DNA of 64,000 bases from Clostridia bacterium (lineage in GTDB: Bacteria; Bacillota_A; Clostridia; UBA1212; UBA1255), in the NCBI GenBank assembly GCA_017522515.1, contig JAFWZH010000250.1, forward strand, positions 165,795 through 229,794. Direction: 5' to 3'. Under the pieces are notes generated by a model that was given only the letters and a program-made list of their open reading frames with translations, made no database searches and was not told where the DNA came from. Of the stretch, positions 44,587-53,524 are shown one piece after another. Positions within the stretch are counted from its first letter, which is position 1. Every line of letters begins with the position of its first letter. The translations under genes were made by a program, and so were the position numbers.

Positions 44587-45939
44587 ATGCAAAAATTTGT
44601 AAATTATTTAAAAAATTTATCACCTACAAAAATCATCCTTGCAGGTTATTGCATTATAATCCTTTTAGGGGCAGTATTGCTAAGATTGCCAATTGCTGTC
44701 AAGGATGGTGCAACACCTTCATTTTTAACTTCTTTTTTTACTGCTACATCAGCCACTTGCGTTACGGGATTAATCCGTGCCGATACATTTACAAACTGGA
44801 GTTATTTCGGTCAGGGAACTATTCTTGTACTTATACAAATAGGCGGCATCGGTTTTATGACAATTTGTATTTCAGCATTGACTGTCGCCAAACGAAATAT
44901 CGGTTTAGCTCAACGTTCTCTTATGCAAAACTCAATTTCAGCTCCACAATTAGGCGGCATTGTCAAAATGACAAAGTTTATAGTATTCGGAACATTAATA
45001 ATTGAGTTTTTCGGCGCTCTCCTATTGGCTTTTTATTTTTGTCCCGCCTTCGGCATAGGAAAAGGAATATGGTATTCTGTATTTCACAGCATCTCGGCTT
45101 TCTGCAATGCCGGCTTTGACCTTATGGGAGTGCGTGCGGAATGTTCCTCCCTGACTTCCGTCGCTTCAAATTGGTATGTAAATTTAATAATCTGCACATT
45201 AATAGTTGTGGGCGGTCTCGGCTTTTTTGTATGGAAAAACATTATTGACTCTAAGTTTAGATTTAAACGAATGAATCTACACACAAAAATTGTAATCGTA
45301 GTAAGTATCTTGCTTATTATCGGCGGTGCATTTGTTTTGTTCGGCTTTTGCTATAGCAGCGACGCCTACTACGGAATGTCCCTTTCAGAAAAAGTTCTTG
45401 CGTCAATTTTTCAATCAGTTTCTGCCAGAACTGCAGGTTTTAATACTGTAGATCTTGCAAAGCTGACGGATGTTGGTAAATTTTTAATGATTTGTCTAAT
45501 GTTGGTTGGTGGTTCTCCCGGTTCTACTGCCGGCGGAATGAAAACCACAACTCTTGCAGTGCTGGTACTTTCCGTAGTCACCACTTTCCGTCACCGGAAA
45601 TCAACAGAGGCATTCGGCAGAAGATTTGAAGAGGGTCTTACAAGGACTGCAGCATGCATTTTTATGCTATATATTTTCCTTGCTTGCAGCTCTGCCGTAA
45701 TTATTTCTCATATCGAAGCCGTTTCTTTTATCGACGCTCTTTTTGAAACAATTTCTGCGGTGGCAACAGTTGGTCTCACTGTGGGCATTACGTCTTCTTT
45801 GAGCACTTTTTCCTGTTTACTGCTTTGCTTTTTGATGCTTTTTGGCAGAGTCGGTTCCATTACAATGCTCTTGGCATTTTCTTCCAATAGAAATAAGAAA
45901 ATTTCTTCTCTCCCCTTAGAGAAGATTCAAATAGGTTAA
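44587..45939 (+). CDS. ktrB: Ktr potassium uptake channel subunit KtrB
   Basis: 450 residues, multi-helix, with four short pore loops: TSATCVTGL, SAFCNAGFD, SARTAGFNT and SAVATVGLT. It opens with the KtrB-type cytosolic start LSPTKIILAGYCIIILLGAVLLRLP. It is a second K+ channel distinct from the upstream TrkH. AAAGGAGG is present but 13 bases from the ATG. It pairs with the KtrA gene that follows. Confidence 0.93.
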   Translation: MQKFVNYLKNLSPTKIILAGYCIIILLGAVLLRLPIAVKDGATPSFLTSFFTATSATCVTGLIRADTFTNWSYFGQGTILVLIQIGGIGFMTICISALTVAKRNIGLAQRSLMQNSISAPQLGGIVKMTKFIVFGTLIIEFFGALLLAFYFCPAFGIGKGIWYSVFHSISAFCNAGFDLMGVRAECSSLTSVASNWYVNLIICTLIVVGGLGFFVWKNIIDSKFRFKRMNLHTKIVIVVSILLIIGGAFVLFGFCYSSDAYYGMSLSEKVLASIFQSVSARTAGFNTVDLAKLTDVGKFLMICLMLVGGSPGSTAGGMKTTTLAVLVLSVVTTFRHRKSTEAFGRRFEEGLTRTAACIFMLYIFLACSSAVIISHIEAVSFIDALFETISAVATVGLTVGITSSLSTFSCLLLCFLMLFGRVGSITMLLAFSSNRNKKISSLPLEKIQIG

Positions 45940-45959
45940 TTTATAATGAGGAGGTTATT

Positions 45960-46601
45960 ATGAAATCAATTTTAATTATAGGTCTTGGTCGTTTTGGCAG
46001 ACACATGGCTGCTAAATTCATCGAAGAGGGTAACTCAGTTCTTGCTGTTGAAAGAAACGAAGAACGTGCTGACAATGCAGTTAATTTTATTAATAATATC
46101 GAAATCGGTGATTCTACGAATGAGCTTTTTATAAAGTCATTAGGTGTGGAGAATTTTGATTTATGCGTTGTGGCAATCGGCGATAATTTTCAAAGCGCCT
46201 TGGAGACAACCGTTCTTTTAAAGGATTACGGTGCTAAATTCATTCTTTGTCGTGCTACTCGCGATGTTCACCGCAAACTTTTACTTAGAAACGGTGCAGA
46301 CCATGTTGTATATGCCGAAAGAGAAATGGCAGAACGCCTTGCTATAAAATATGGTGCCAAAAATATTTTTGACTATGTGGAGCTTACTCCCGAAATTGCC
46401 ATTTATGAAATTGCTGTTCCGGAGAGCTGGGTTGGCAAAAGTATTATAGAAAAATCTGTCCGCAACAAATATCATGTTAGCATTCTCGCCACAAAAAAGG
46501 ATGGCGCAGTAAATCCAATGCCTCATGCAGACCACATATTTTTAAAAGATGAAACTCTGTTTATTATGGGCGAACCTGAAAGTTTTAAAAATTTAAAATA
46601 A
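45960..46601 (+). CDS. ktrA: Ktr potassium uptake regulatory subunit KtrA
   Basis: 213 residues with one RCK_N Rossmann domain (IIGLGRFGRHMAAKF) and one RCK_C domain. This single-RCK size is characteristic of KtrA, which forms an octameric ring on KtrB. In Firmicutes the RCK_C domain often binds c-di-AMP, which closes the channel. AGGAGG precedes the ATG; it starts 20 bases after ktrB and is followed by a terminator. Confidence 0.94.
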   Translation: MKSILIIGLGRFGRHMAAKFIEEGNSVLAVERNEERADNAVNFINNIEIGDSTNELFIKSLGVENFDLCVVAIGDNFQSALETTVLLKDYGAKFILCRATRDVHRKLLLRNGADHVVYAEREMAERLAIKYGAKNIFDYVELTPEIAIYEIAVPESWVGKSIIEKSVRNKYHVSILATKKDGAVNPMPHADHIFLKDETLFIMGEPESFKNLK

Positions 46602-46617
46602 TTCTATATAGATATTT

Positions 46618-46652
46618 TAAAGGGACTGTTTTTTATCACAGTCCCTTTTTTG
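46618..46652 (+). terminator. Terminator after ktrA
   Basis: AAAGGGACTGT pairs with ACAGTCCCTTT around an 11-13 base loop, followed by T6. It lies between ktrA and the convergent lipoprotein gene and may serve both. Confidence 0.9.
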
Positions 46653-46660
46653 TTGATTTA

Positions 46661-47584
46661 TTATCCTTGAACAGCTTCTAAGTAAAGATTATATACTTGA
46701 GATGCATTTAGCGCATCAGAATAGATTCTCGCTAAGGCAATTGTTCCTGACATTTGGTCTTCACCTTGGTCATTGCCGCTTAAATCACCGCCAATGCCAA
46801 GATATGTTTTAGCTACACTCGGGAATACAAGCTCGCCTGCAGCTGATGTTTTTATAAGTTCTCCATCGCAATAAAGACTTATTTCACTGCCATTATAAAC
46901 ACCGACTACATGATAATATTCATCCGCATCTATACGCTCTGTATCATAAAGGTATACATAACCGGCGGGAGTACGTATTCCGAATCCTATGGAGCCTCTA
47001 TTCTCATCAAAATCTATGCTTACACCGCCCGCTTGTGTATAACCGAGAATGGAGCTGTAAACTGTATCGTCATAGAGCATAACATAAACCTCAAATGTAA
47101 AGCCATCTGAAAGTTTGTCATGTACAGAAGAATTAAAATCATATACCGCATACATAGATGCGTCTTCCTTTGCAAATTCTGCAACCGTTTTGTTTATCGT
47201 CTTGTCTTTATCAACAACAGGGTCATTAAGAGCTGTAATTTCAAACTGCGACGCCGAGCCGTCTTTTGCTGTTTCGCCATCAAATACCAAATCCAACAAG
47301 TCGGCAGCCGGAGCTTTGTCCTCTGCATTATATCCTTCGGGAGGATTATTTACCTCTACAGGTGCCCTTGTCGGCTCCTCTGTAGGTGCTGCTGTGGGTA
47401 CTTCTGTGGGGTTTTCCGTGGAAGTAGCTGTAGAAGTTGCTGTAGGCGCCGATGATGAAGCTATTGTTGAATCAGAGGGAGCCTTCGTCGCTTCTGATTC
47501 ACTTTTTTGTCCGCAACTTACCAGCATTGATGCTGCAACAAGCAATGTCAATAAAACTAATAAACATGTTTTAAATCTTTTCAC
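46661..47584 (-). CDS. Lipoprotein with LamG/concanavalin-like domain
   Basis: 307 residues, GTG start with AAAGGA upstream. A lipoprotein signal (MLVSC) is followed by a Ser/Thr/Pro-rich stalk (about 28-80, PTAAPTEEPTRAPVE). Then comes a LamG-type jellyroll (about 95-305), with the typical GFTFEVYVMLYDD start, ADEYYHVVGVYNGSEISLYCDGELIKT middle and ALARIYSDALNASQV end. It probably binds a glycan or protein at the cell surface. No enzyme motif. Confidence 0.85.
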   Translation of the reverse strand: MKRFKTCLLVLLTLLVAASMLVSCGQKSESEATKAPSDSTIASSSAPTATSTATSTENPTEVPTAAPTEEPTRAPVEVNNPPEGYNAEDKAPAADLLDLVFDGETAKDGSASQFEITALNDPVVDKDKTINKTVAEFAKEDASMYAVYDFNSSVHDKLSDGFTFEVYVMLYDDTVYSSILGYTQAGGVSIDFDENRGSIGFGIRTPAGYVYLYDTERIDADEYYHVVGVYNGSEISLYCDGELIKTSAAGELVFPSVAKTYLGIGGDLSGNDQGEDQMSGTIALARIYSDALNASQVYNLYLEAVQG

Positions 47585-47625
47585 GATAATATTCCTTTCT
47601 TATTTAAAAGTTTACTATTTCGAAT

Positions 47626-47654
47626 ATATTATCATTGACAGATTCATTTGTCTA
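47626..47654 (-). promoter_or_regulatory. Promoter of the LamG lipoprotein gene
   Basis: On the minus strand: TAGACA, 17-base spacer, TAATAT, about 42 bases before the GTG start. Confidence 0.5.
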
Positions 47655-47663
47655 TCTTTTTAT

Positions 47664-48446
47664 TTATTGCATAGCCTTTGACAGAAAATCGGCAATATCC
47701 TCAAAACCTTCTTCGTTGGCATAATCAATAGCAGTTTTACCAAAATCATCCGCGGCAGACACATCACAACCTGCAGAAACAAGATATTCCACAAGATATT
47801 TATTGCCGCTTTTCGCCGCACAAATCAACAATGTGTTACCGTTACTCTTTTTAATGTTTACATCATAATTGCCTTTATCCAACAACAAAGAAACTATTTC
47901 TGTGATTCCTTGTGCTATTTCTGCGTCATAATCCCCTACGTAATATGAGCCGCTGCTCTTTTCTTTATCGTATTTCTTCGGAATCATTTCTGCCGCAACA
48001 AAAACCACAGGCTCATATACGGAATCTTCATTAACCAACGCCCCATTTTCTAATAACAGCTCAACTATTTTTTTATCTTCGGGCTGATAGTAGAATAAGG
48101 TTTCGCGCAAGGGGCTCCAACCACCTTTTTTTGAAGGTTCTGCCGTCGCTCCATGAGCAATCAGCATTTCGACTATTTCTAAATTTCCGGTGTCGCAAGC
48201 AACTGTTATCGGGCGTTCTCCTGAATCTTCTACAATGTTAAGTATAAACTCTGAAAAATCAGAAGTTGTCGTCACATTTGGATTTACGCCTTCTGCAAGT
48301 AACGCTTTAACTTCGTTGCAATTTTCTGCTTTTATAGCTTTAACCAATTCTTTCGCTTCTACATGGGGAATATTTGCCACAATTATCGCACCTATTGCTG
48401 ATACACAGAATAAAATCGAAATGGCAACTATTAGTTTCTTTTTCAT
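47664..48446 (-). CDS. Exported or membrane-anchored ankyrin-repeat protein
   Basis: 260 residues. An N-terminal hydrophobic segment (about 4-25) acts as signal or anchor. Four to five ankyrin-type repeats follow, for example ERPITVACDTGNLEIVEMLIAHGA and GNTLLICAAKSGNKYLVEYLVSAG. The repeats are interrupted by an insert around 155-180. It is a protein-interaction scaffold outside the membrane; partner unknown. GGGAGG precedes the ATG. It is 15 bases downstream of the lipoprotein gene and likely co-transcribed with it. Confidence 0.85.
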   Translation of the reverse strand: MKKKLIVAISILFCVSAIGAIIVANIPHVEAKELVKAIKAENCNEVKALLAEGVNPNVTTTSDFSEFILNIVEDSGERPITVACDTGNLEIVEMLIAHGATAEPSKKGGWSPLRETLFYYQPEDKKIVELLLENGALVNEDSVYEPVVFVAAEMIPKKYDKEKSSGSYYVGDYDAEIAQGITEIVSLLLDKGNYDVNIKKSNGNTLLICAAKSGNKYLVEYLVSAGCDVSAADDFGKTAIDYANEEGFEDIADFLSKAMQ

Positions 48447-48461
48447 AAAAAGGCCTCCCTG

Positions 48462-49952
48462 TTATTGATAATCAATTTCTACAATATGCTGTTGATAATT
48501 AATATCAACCTTAAGTTTAACCCCCATCATCATTGCAATTGTGTTAAATGTAATATCGTCAATAACAAATTCATTTTCTACAATCTTATAATATACCTTG
48601 CTGCCCGGCGCCGGAATAATAAAATTGGTGCTACTTTCGGCCTTTACAAGGGTAACTGCCTTCGTATCAAGAACAAATGTTTCACTGTTAAAATTGAGTT
48701 CAATTATGTTTTCACTCTTCTGTTGAATCTTTGCTCCTAACGCTTTCATCACTGCGGTAAACGGTAATGCAACATATTTAGGGTTTTCACAAAAATTTAC
48801 ATAATTCCCTTGTGTGATGTCCTGCCCCTGCACAACCAGCGTATATTTTTCCGTCGTAGTTGTTTGTGTAGGCGTTGATGCAGCAACAGTGTTTTTGTCT
48901 TTAGATGAAGATATAATCTTACAATCAACTGTATTATCGTCGCCATATATAACAGATGACTCAGTAATTGCTATAATTCTCACGTCTTTTTTAAACTCAT
49001 CGATAAACAAATCTTCTCCATTAGAATTATACCTATACAATTTGTAACCTTCTTTGTTGATAACCTTATAGTACAACTCTTCTTCAGAGCAAGAATAAAT
49101 AAAATCAACATAATTGAGTGCGTCTGTATTTGCTGAAGTATCAACACTTACAACGATTTGATCTTCCCCGTTATCATTTAATTTATATATTTTTCCTGTG
49201 GGACGATCCGAATAAAAAACATCTTCTCCGACTTTTAATAAATCGTCAATGTAGACAGTTTTGTTTTCTGTACTATTTTTACCATCGCCTCGTATAAGGC
49301 GCTGTTCTTTTGTTATGTAATCTACAGAATAAACCGAAAATGTATTTGTCGCATGGTGATCAATATAAAGGCAATCATTTTCTCTAAATACCACAGGATA
49401 AGCATTTTCTAGAAATGGTTCTGCCGTACCATCTTCAAGATTCACTCTAAATATAGAATTAGCTAAAGACCAAATATATAAATAACTATCGTGTATTTCA
49501 AAGCCAAATATATGGTCGTATATAATATTTTTGTTGTCTAACATAGACACGTCCCACACATTGCTTATCATTCGCGTATCTAAATCAACTTTCTTTATAC
49601 TGTCATACAGATTGACATACAAATCATTATCAAATAAAAGTAAACCGTGTGCTTCGTCGGAAATAATTTGTCGAATTTCATTTCCACCCTTGACATACTC
49701 ATAAACACCGTCAGTCGCACAATAAAAATAACTGCTGTCAGTTTCAACAACATCAAACGGTCCCCACACGTTTGTTTTAATTTTTTTATACCAAGTAGAA
49801 TTTTTGCCACTTTCAGGTGTTTGCGTCGGTGTAGGTGTTGATGCAGCAACAGTATTTTTATCTTTTTCTAAGGTTGTATCTACTTCTTGTTTGCAACCAA
49901 ACATCACGAAAATAAGAATAACACTAAGAATAACACTAACAACTTTTTTCAT
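48462..49952 (-). CDS. Lipoprotein with DUF5050-like propeller and copper-amine-oxidase-N-like domain
   Basis: 496 residues. Lipobox FMFGC. Residues about 50-350 look like a repeating beta-propeller of the DUF5050 type (Tyr-rich strands such as FYCATDGVYEYVKGGNEI). Residues 370-495 resemble the copper amine oxidase N-terminal 'stalk' domain used in clostridial surface proteins (YVALPFTAVMKALGAKI, and a final VKLKVDINYQQHIVEI). The linker KDKNTVAASTPTQT occurs twice, once after the lipobox and once between the two domains. Function unknown; envelope sensor or adhesin are possibilities. Confidence 0.8.
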   Translation of the reverse strand: MKKVVSVILSVILIFVMFGCKQEVDTTLEKDKNTVAASTPTPTQTPESGKNSTWYKKIKTNVWGPFDVVETDSSYFYCATDGVYEYVKGGNEIRQIISDEAHGLLLFDNDLYVNLYDSIKKVDLDTRMISNVWDVSMLDNKNIIYDHIFGFEIHDSYLYIWSLANSIFRVNLEDGTAEPFLENAYPVVFRENDCLYIDHHATNTFSVYSVDYITKEQRLIRGDGKNSTENKTVYIDDLLKVGEDVFYSDRPTGKIYKLNDNGEDQIVVSVDTSANTDALNYVDFIYSCSEEELYYKVINKEGYKLYRYNSNGEDLFIDEFKKDVRIIAITESSVIYGDDNTVDCKIISSSKDKNTVAASTPTQTTTTEKYTLVVQGQDITQGNYVNFCENPKYVALPFTAVMKALGAKIQQKSENIIELNFNSETFVLDTKAVTLVKAESSTNFIIPAPGSKVYYKIVENEFVIDDITFNTIAMMMGVKLKVDINYQQHIVEIDYQ

Positions 49953-50306
49953 GTTTACCCCTCCACAAAAACAATCACAACATTTTCAGCATTTATCGCT
50001 CGATTAGTATTTGATTTTTTTCTTTTTGTTTTATCGTAAGTATACCGATATTTTTGTATTAAGTCAAATTTTTTTACAGATATAAATAGTGCCGATGCAA
50101 GCATTTCTGAACATGTCACACGAGCACTAAAACATCAGCTCCTGTTTTCGGGGGTGATTTTTAAAAAGCAGGAAAGTATATCTGCCATCATTGCTTTCAG
50201 TTTTTAAAGTATACATCAAATCCCCATACGAAGTCAACAAACCCTTCCTGATCTTGTATACATTTACAATTTCTTGGGCAAAGTCAAAAACAAGGAGGAA
50301 TAAATT
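49953..50306. other. Gene-free region between divergent genes
   Basis: About 350 bases. It should hold the promoters of the DUF5050 lipoprotein (leftward) and the SpoIID-like gene (rightward). I could not fix a convincing sigma-A or sporulation-sigma site, and saw no RNA motif. Confidence 0.4.
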
Positions 50307-51374
50307 ATGAAAAAAACTTTCAATTCATTAAAAATCAAAAAAACCTTTGCGTTTTTACTTGTGCTCGTATGCACAGCATCCATTGGCGGCCACTCCGTTT
50401 TGGCAAAAACAGGAACAAAAGCCACAAACAAAAAAACAATACAAGCAGCCCGAATGATTTCCGGCATGTTTGATTTCATCAAAAATTCCAACAAAGACAA
50501 ATACATCCCAAACACTAAAGACGAAATAACAATAAAAGTCTATTTCCACAAAGAGAAAATCGTGCGTCAAATGTCATTGGACGACTACATTTCCGGCGTA
50601 CTGTACGGCGAAGTCCCATCATATTACTGCGAAGAAGCGCTTAAAGCACAAGCCATAGCCGCCCGTTCCTACACACTTTACAGAATATACAACGGAATCT
50701 CTCACGCCGGCGGAGCAGATATTTGCACAGACTACACACATTGCCAAGCCTGGACGCCAAGAGAAGAAAATTCCGTATATCCCGAGGCGATAACAAAAGC
50801 AGTAAAAGCAACAGAAAACATCATCGCCACATACAACGGAAAGTGCATAAACGCCCTTTACTTTTCAAACAGCGGCGGCAATACAGAAGCCATTGAAAAT
50901 GTTTGGGGAGGCAGTCCTTATCCCTATTTAAAAAGTGTTTCCAGTCCGGGAGAAGCAGATTTTTACGATTATTGCCAAGTAAAAAGTTATTCGCTAAGCG
51001 ATTTTGCCAATACTGTGACAAATTATAACAGCAGCGCCGTTTGTGATAACGAATCCGGTACAGCAAATGTAAAAAACATAAAAAGAAGTCCCTCCGGGCG
51101 AATAATTTCTGCCGAAATCGGCGGCATCACCTTTACGGGACTTCAAATAAGAGCAATGTTTTCACTGCGCTCTTCAAATATTTATTTTTCTGATGTTCAC
51201 TCCGGCGAGGGTAGCTCTTCTGTCGCTATTGTAGCATTAGGCTACGGTCACGGCGTCGGAATGAGTCAATGCGGCGCCCAGGCTATGGCTTTAAACGGTG
51301 CCGACTATGAGGAAATTTTAAAACATTATTATACAGGCATCGAACTTTCTCAAATCACTTCTCTCCAAGAGTAG
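50307..51374 (+). CDS. SpoIID/LytB-domain protein (peptidoglycan lytic transglycosylase type)
   Basis: 355 residues, signal peptide (to about 33, SVLAK). The SpoIID domain has catalytic Glu in DDYISGVLYGEVPSYY, then ALKAQAIAARSYTLYR, a Cys-containing TDYTHCQAW, and the ending GYGHGVGMSQCGAQAMA. SpoIID degrades septal peptidoglycan during engulfment; LytB-like members enhance amidases. Which role applies cannot be decided from this locus, since no other spoIID-region genes are adjacent. AAGGAGG precedes the ATG. The last 20 bases overlap the convergent LCP gene. Confidence 0.9.
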   Translation: MKKTFNSLKIKKTFAFLLVLVCTASIGGHSVLAKTGTKATNKKTIQAARMISGMFDFIKNSNKDKYIPNTKDEITIKVYFHKEKIVRQMSLDDYISGVLYGEVPSYYCEEALKAQAIAARSYTLYRIYNGISHAGGADICTDYTHCQAWTPREENSVYPEAITKAVKATENIIATYNGKCINALYFSNSGGNTEAIENVWGGSPYPYLKSVSSPGEADFYDYCQVKSYSLSDFANTVTNYNSSAVCDNESGTANVKNIKRSPSGRIISAEIGGITFTGLQIRAMFSLRSSNIYFSDVHSGEGSSSVAIVALGYGHGVGMSQCGAQAMALNGADYEEILKHYYTGIELSQITSLQE

Positions 51375-52851
51375 CTTTAAGTTTTGATATAGCCTCTTGG
51401 CGAGTAGTCTCGTCCATTACTCCAACACAAAGCTTACCGTAATCCATCATTGAGTAGCAATAATCATATTTATATTCTACACCAACGGAAATCGTCTCAA
51501 AGTCCCAAGACGCACCATCCTCTAACTGCATCTTAGCAAGAGCAGTTATATGCTCTGTAGGAATATTTGTAAGGAAATTTTCACTTAACTGATCAAGGAC
51601 ATCATTGTAGCTTGTCAAAATAGCCGGTGAGGTAATTTTGTTAAAAATACCCTTTATAACCTCAAGCTGATTTTTGCCTCTCTGCGGCTCGCCACCCGGT
51701 ACGGTTACACGCTCACGACTGAATATCAACGCTTTCCACCCGCTCATTGTATTCATGCCCTTTTTGAAGTATACCTTCTCACCTGAGAAAGTGGACGTGT
51801 AGCTGTATTCGGAATACACCTCTACACCACCTAACGCATTTACAATTTTTTCAAGAGAAGTAAAGTTAACTCTTATCCAATAATCAACTTCTATTCCCTG
51901 ATATACATTTTGCTCCAATGTCTTGATAGATACAGAGCAGTCATTTTTGCCATAAATTGCCGCATGAGTCAATTTATCGTAATAATCACCGGTAATTCCC
52001 GGAATTTGCACGTACGTATCTCTCGGCACTGTCGCTAATGTTATTTTCTTTGTTGTTGGATTGACTGCCATTATAATGTTTACATCACTGCGGCTTCTTT
52101 GATTTATACTTCCCGAAACATCAATACCGCTGATATATACAACAAACGGATCTACTGTAACGTCCTTCTTTACTGTGCTTTCAGGCTTATCGTTATTCTC
52201 GTCGACAGTATGCTCCATCTCAACTTTTATATCGCCTAAAACTCTCACGTAATTTTCTATGTTATCCTTTTGCTCCGTGTAATATTCTTTGTAGATATTA
52301 TAATAATTTGCCTCCATAAGAATAGCACCCGTTTCGCTTTTTTCTATAAAAGCATTCCACATATTAGTATAATTATCATACGCAATAACATTTAACGTAT
52401 GGTTAAATTCTGCAGCCAGCCCATCAAGAGCTTTTTTCATAGCGTCAAAGTCATGACTTTTCTCAACACCGATATTGTATTCTTTTATATCATCCGGTTT
52501 AACAGCAGGATCATCAACTTTTACAATAATGTGATATGTTGCCAAATATGTTTGCTTTACTGTAGTAATATCGTCTAACACATTAATCGCCGGCATAATG
52601 TATACAAAAGAAGCAACTGCCAAAAAAGCAGAAAGTAATACGGAGAATATCGTTGCAATTCCTACCCTAAAACGCGATCTGCTAATTACAAACAACACCG
52701 AAATAAAAAACAGCAATGCAACAACAAACACAACCATAAATATATAGAAATCAGGCAAAACGCCTAATTTAATTATAAGTGACACAGCAATAATTGAAAA
52801 AACAAGTTGCAAAAACACACCTATTAAGCCTATAATTTTAAGTTTTTTCAT
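51355..52851 (-). CDS. LytR-CpsA-Psr (LCP) family cell-wall ligase
   Basis: 498 residues from the ATG at 52851 (AAAGGA upstream). Three N-terminal membrane helices (about 5-27, 33-55, 62-88) lead to an accessory extracellular region. The LCP domain (about 235-400) follows: DVSGSINQRSRSDVNIIMAVN, ATVPRDTYVQIPG, DKLTHAAIYG and later IFSRERVTVPGGEPQRGKNQ, with the conserved Arg/Asp residues that bind a lipid pyrophosphate. It attaches teichoic-acid-like or capsular polymers to peptidoglycan. Upstream, in the opposite direction, lies the LoaP-like gene. Confidence 0.92.
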   Translation of the reverse strand: MKKLKIIGLIGVFLQLVFSIIAVSLIIKLGVLPDFYIFMVVFVVALLFFISVLFVISRSRFRVGIATIFSVLLSAFLAVASFVYIMPAINVLDDITTVKQTYLATYHIIVKVDDPAVKPDDIKEYNIGVEKSHDFDAMKKALDGLAAEFNHTLNVIAYDNYTNMWNAFIEKSETGAILMEANYYNIYKEYYTEQKDNIENYVRVLGDIKVEMEHTVDENNDKPESTVKKDVTVDPFVVYISGIDVSGSINQRSRSDVNIIMAVNPTTKKITLATVPRDTYVQIPGITGDYYDKLTHAAIYGKNDCSVSIKTLEQNVYQGIEVDYWIRVNFTSLEKIVNALGGVEVYSEYSYTSTFSGEKVYFKKGMNTMSGWKALIFSRERVTVPGGEPQRGKNQLEVIKGIFNKITSPAILTSYNDVLDQLSENFLTNIPTEHITALAKMQLEDGASWDFETISVGVEYKYDYCYSMMDYGKLCVGVMDETTRQEAISKLKATLGEK

Positions 52852-52873
52852 TAGTAACAATCCTTTCTCTCTC

Positions 52874-52903
52874 AATATACCCTCATTTACGGAATTTCGG
52901 CAA
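52874..52903 (-). promoter_or_regulatory. Probable promoter of the LCP gene
   Basis: On the minus strand: TTGCCG, 18-base spacer, TATATT, close to the ribosome site. Confidence 0.4.
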
Positions 52904-52957
52904 AAAAATACCAAACATTAGGTTATCCCTTGAATCAAAATTTGTCAAGTAAATAAT

Positions 52958-52986
52958 TTGACCTATTTTTTAATCAGTGATAAAAT
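52958..52986 (+). promoter_or_regulatory. Promoter of the LoaP/NusG-like gene
   Basis: TTGACC, 17-base spacer, TAAAAT. It implies a very short leader (about 13 bases) containing AGAGGTGAT, and rules out the upstream in-frame TTG as start. Confidence 0.6.
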
Positions 52987-53005
52987 ATTCCCAGAGGTGA
53001 TAACT

Positions 53006-53521
53006 TTGTTCTCGAATTGGTATGTCATTCAAGTTCAACCAAAAAGCGAATACCTTTTATGCAATAAAATAAAAAAACGCGTACCAAAAGACTTATACGT
53101 AGATTGTTTTGTGCCGCAGGCAGAGTATTTATATAAAAAGGACGGTATTTTCGAGAAGCGCATCAGACCTCTGTTCTCAGGATATATTTTTGTAATAACT
53201 GATTGCATAAGGGATTTCTATGATTCATTAAAAAACGTTGATGGCTTTAAAAAAATTCTCAAAGACGGAGAAGATTTTTCACCCATTCAAAGTGAAGAAG
53301 CCGACTTCATTGCAGGCATCACAGATAAAGACAGGAGCATTTCTTTATCAGAAGGTTATATATTAAATTCTAAAATTGTCATTACCTCCGGCCCATTATT
53401 AGGACGTGAGGGCATTATAAAGAAAATCGACAGGCATAAAAGAATCGGTCTTATAGAATTTAATTTTATGGGACAACCTCAACTTATCAAGATGCCATTA
53501 GAGATAGTTTTTAAGAAATAA
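53006..53521 (+). CDS. LoaP/NusG-like transcription antitermination factor
   Basis: 171 residues from the TTG at 53006, just after AGAGGTGAT. The NGN domain (NWYVIQVQPKSEYLLCNKI; LFSGYIFV) is followed by a KOW domain (ITSGPLLGREGIIKKIDRHKR). The KOW ending resembles LoaP, a NusG paralogue that lets polymerase read through terminators in long operons for surface polymers or antibiotics. It is a lone gene here: the LCP gene is divergent and the germination operon convergent (3 bases away). Its target operon must lie elsewhere, or downstream in trans. Confidence 0.85.
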   Translation: MFSNWYVIQVQPKSEYLLCNKIKKRVPKDLYVDCFVPQAEYLYKKDGIFEKRIRPLFSGYIFVITDCIRDFYDSLKNVDGFKKILKDGEDFSPIQSEEADFIAGITDKDRSISLSEGYILNSKIVITSGPLLGREGIIKKIDRHKRIGLIEFNFMGQPQLIKMPLEIVFKK

Positions 53522-53524
53522 TCT

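Noticed and set aside
52958..53005. Longer LoaP-like protein starting at TTG 52958
   Set aside because: That TTG is the -35 box of a good promoter and has no ribosome site.
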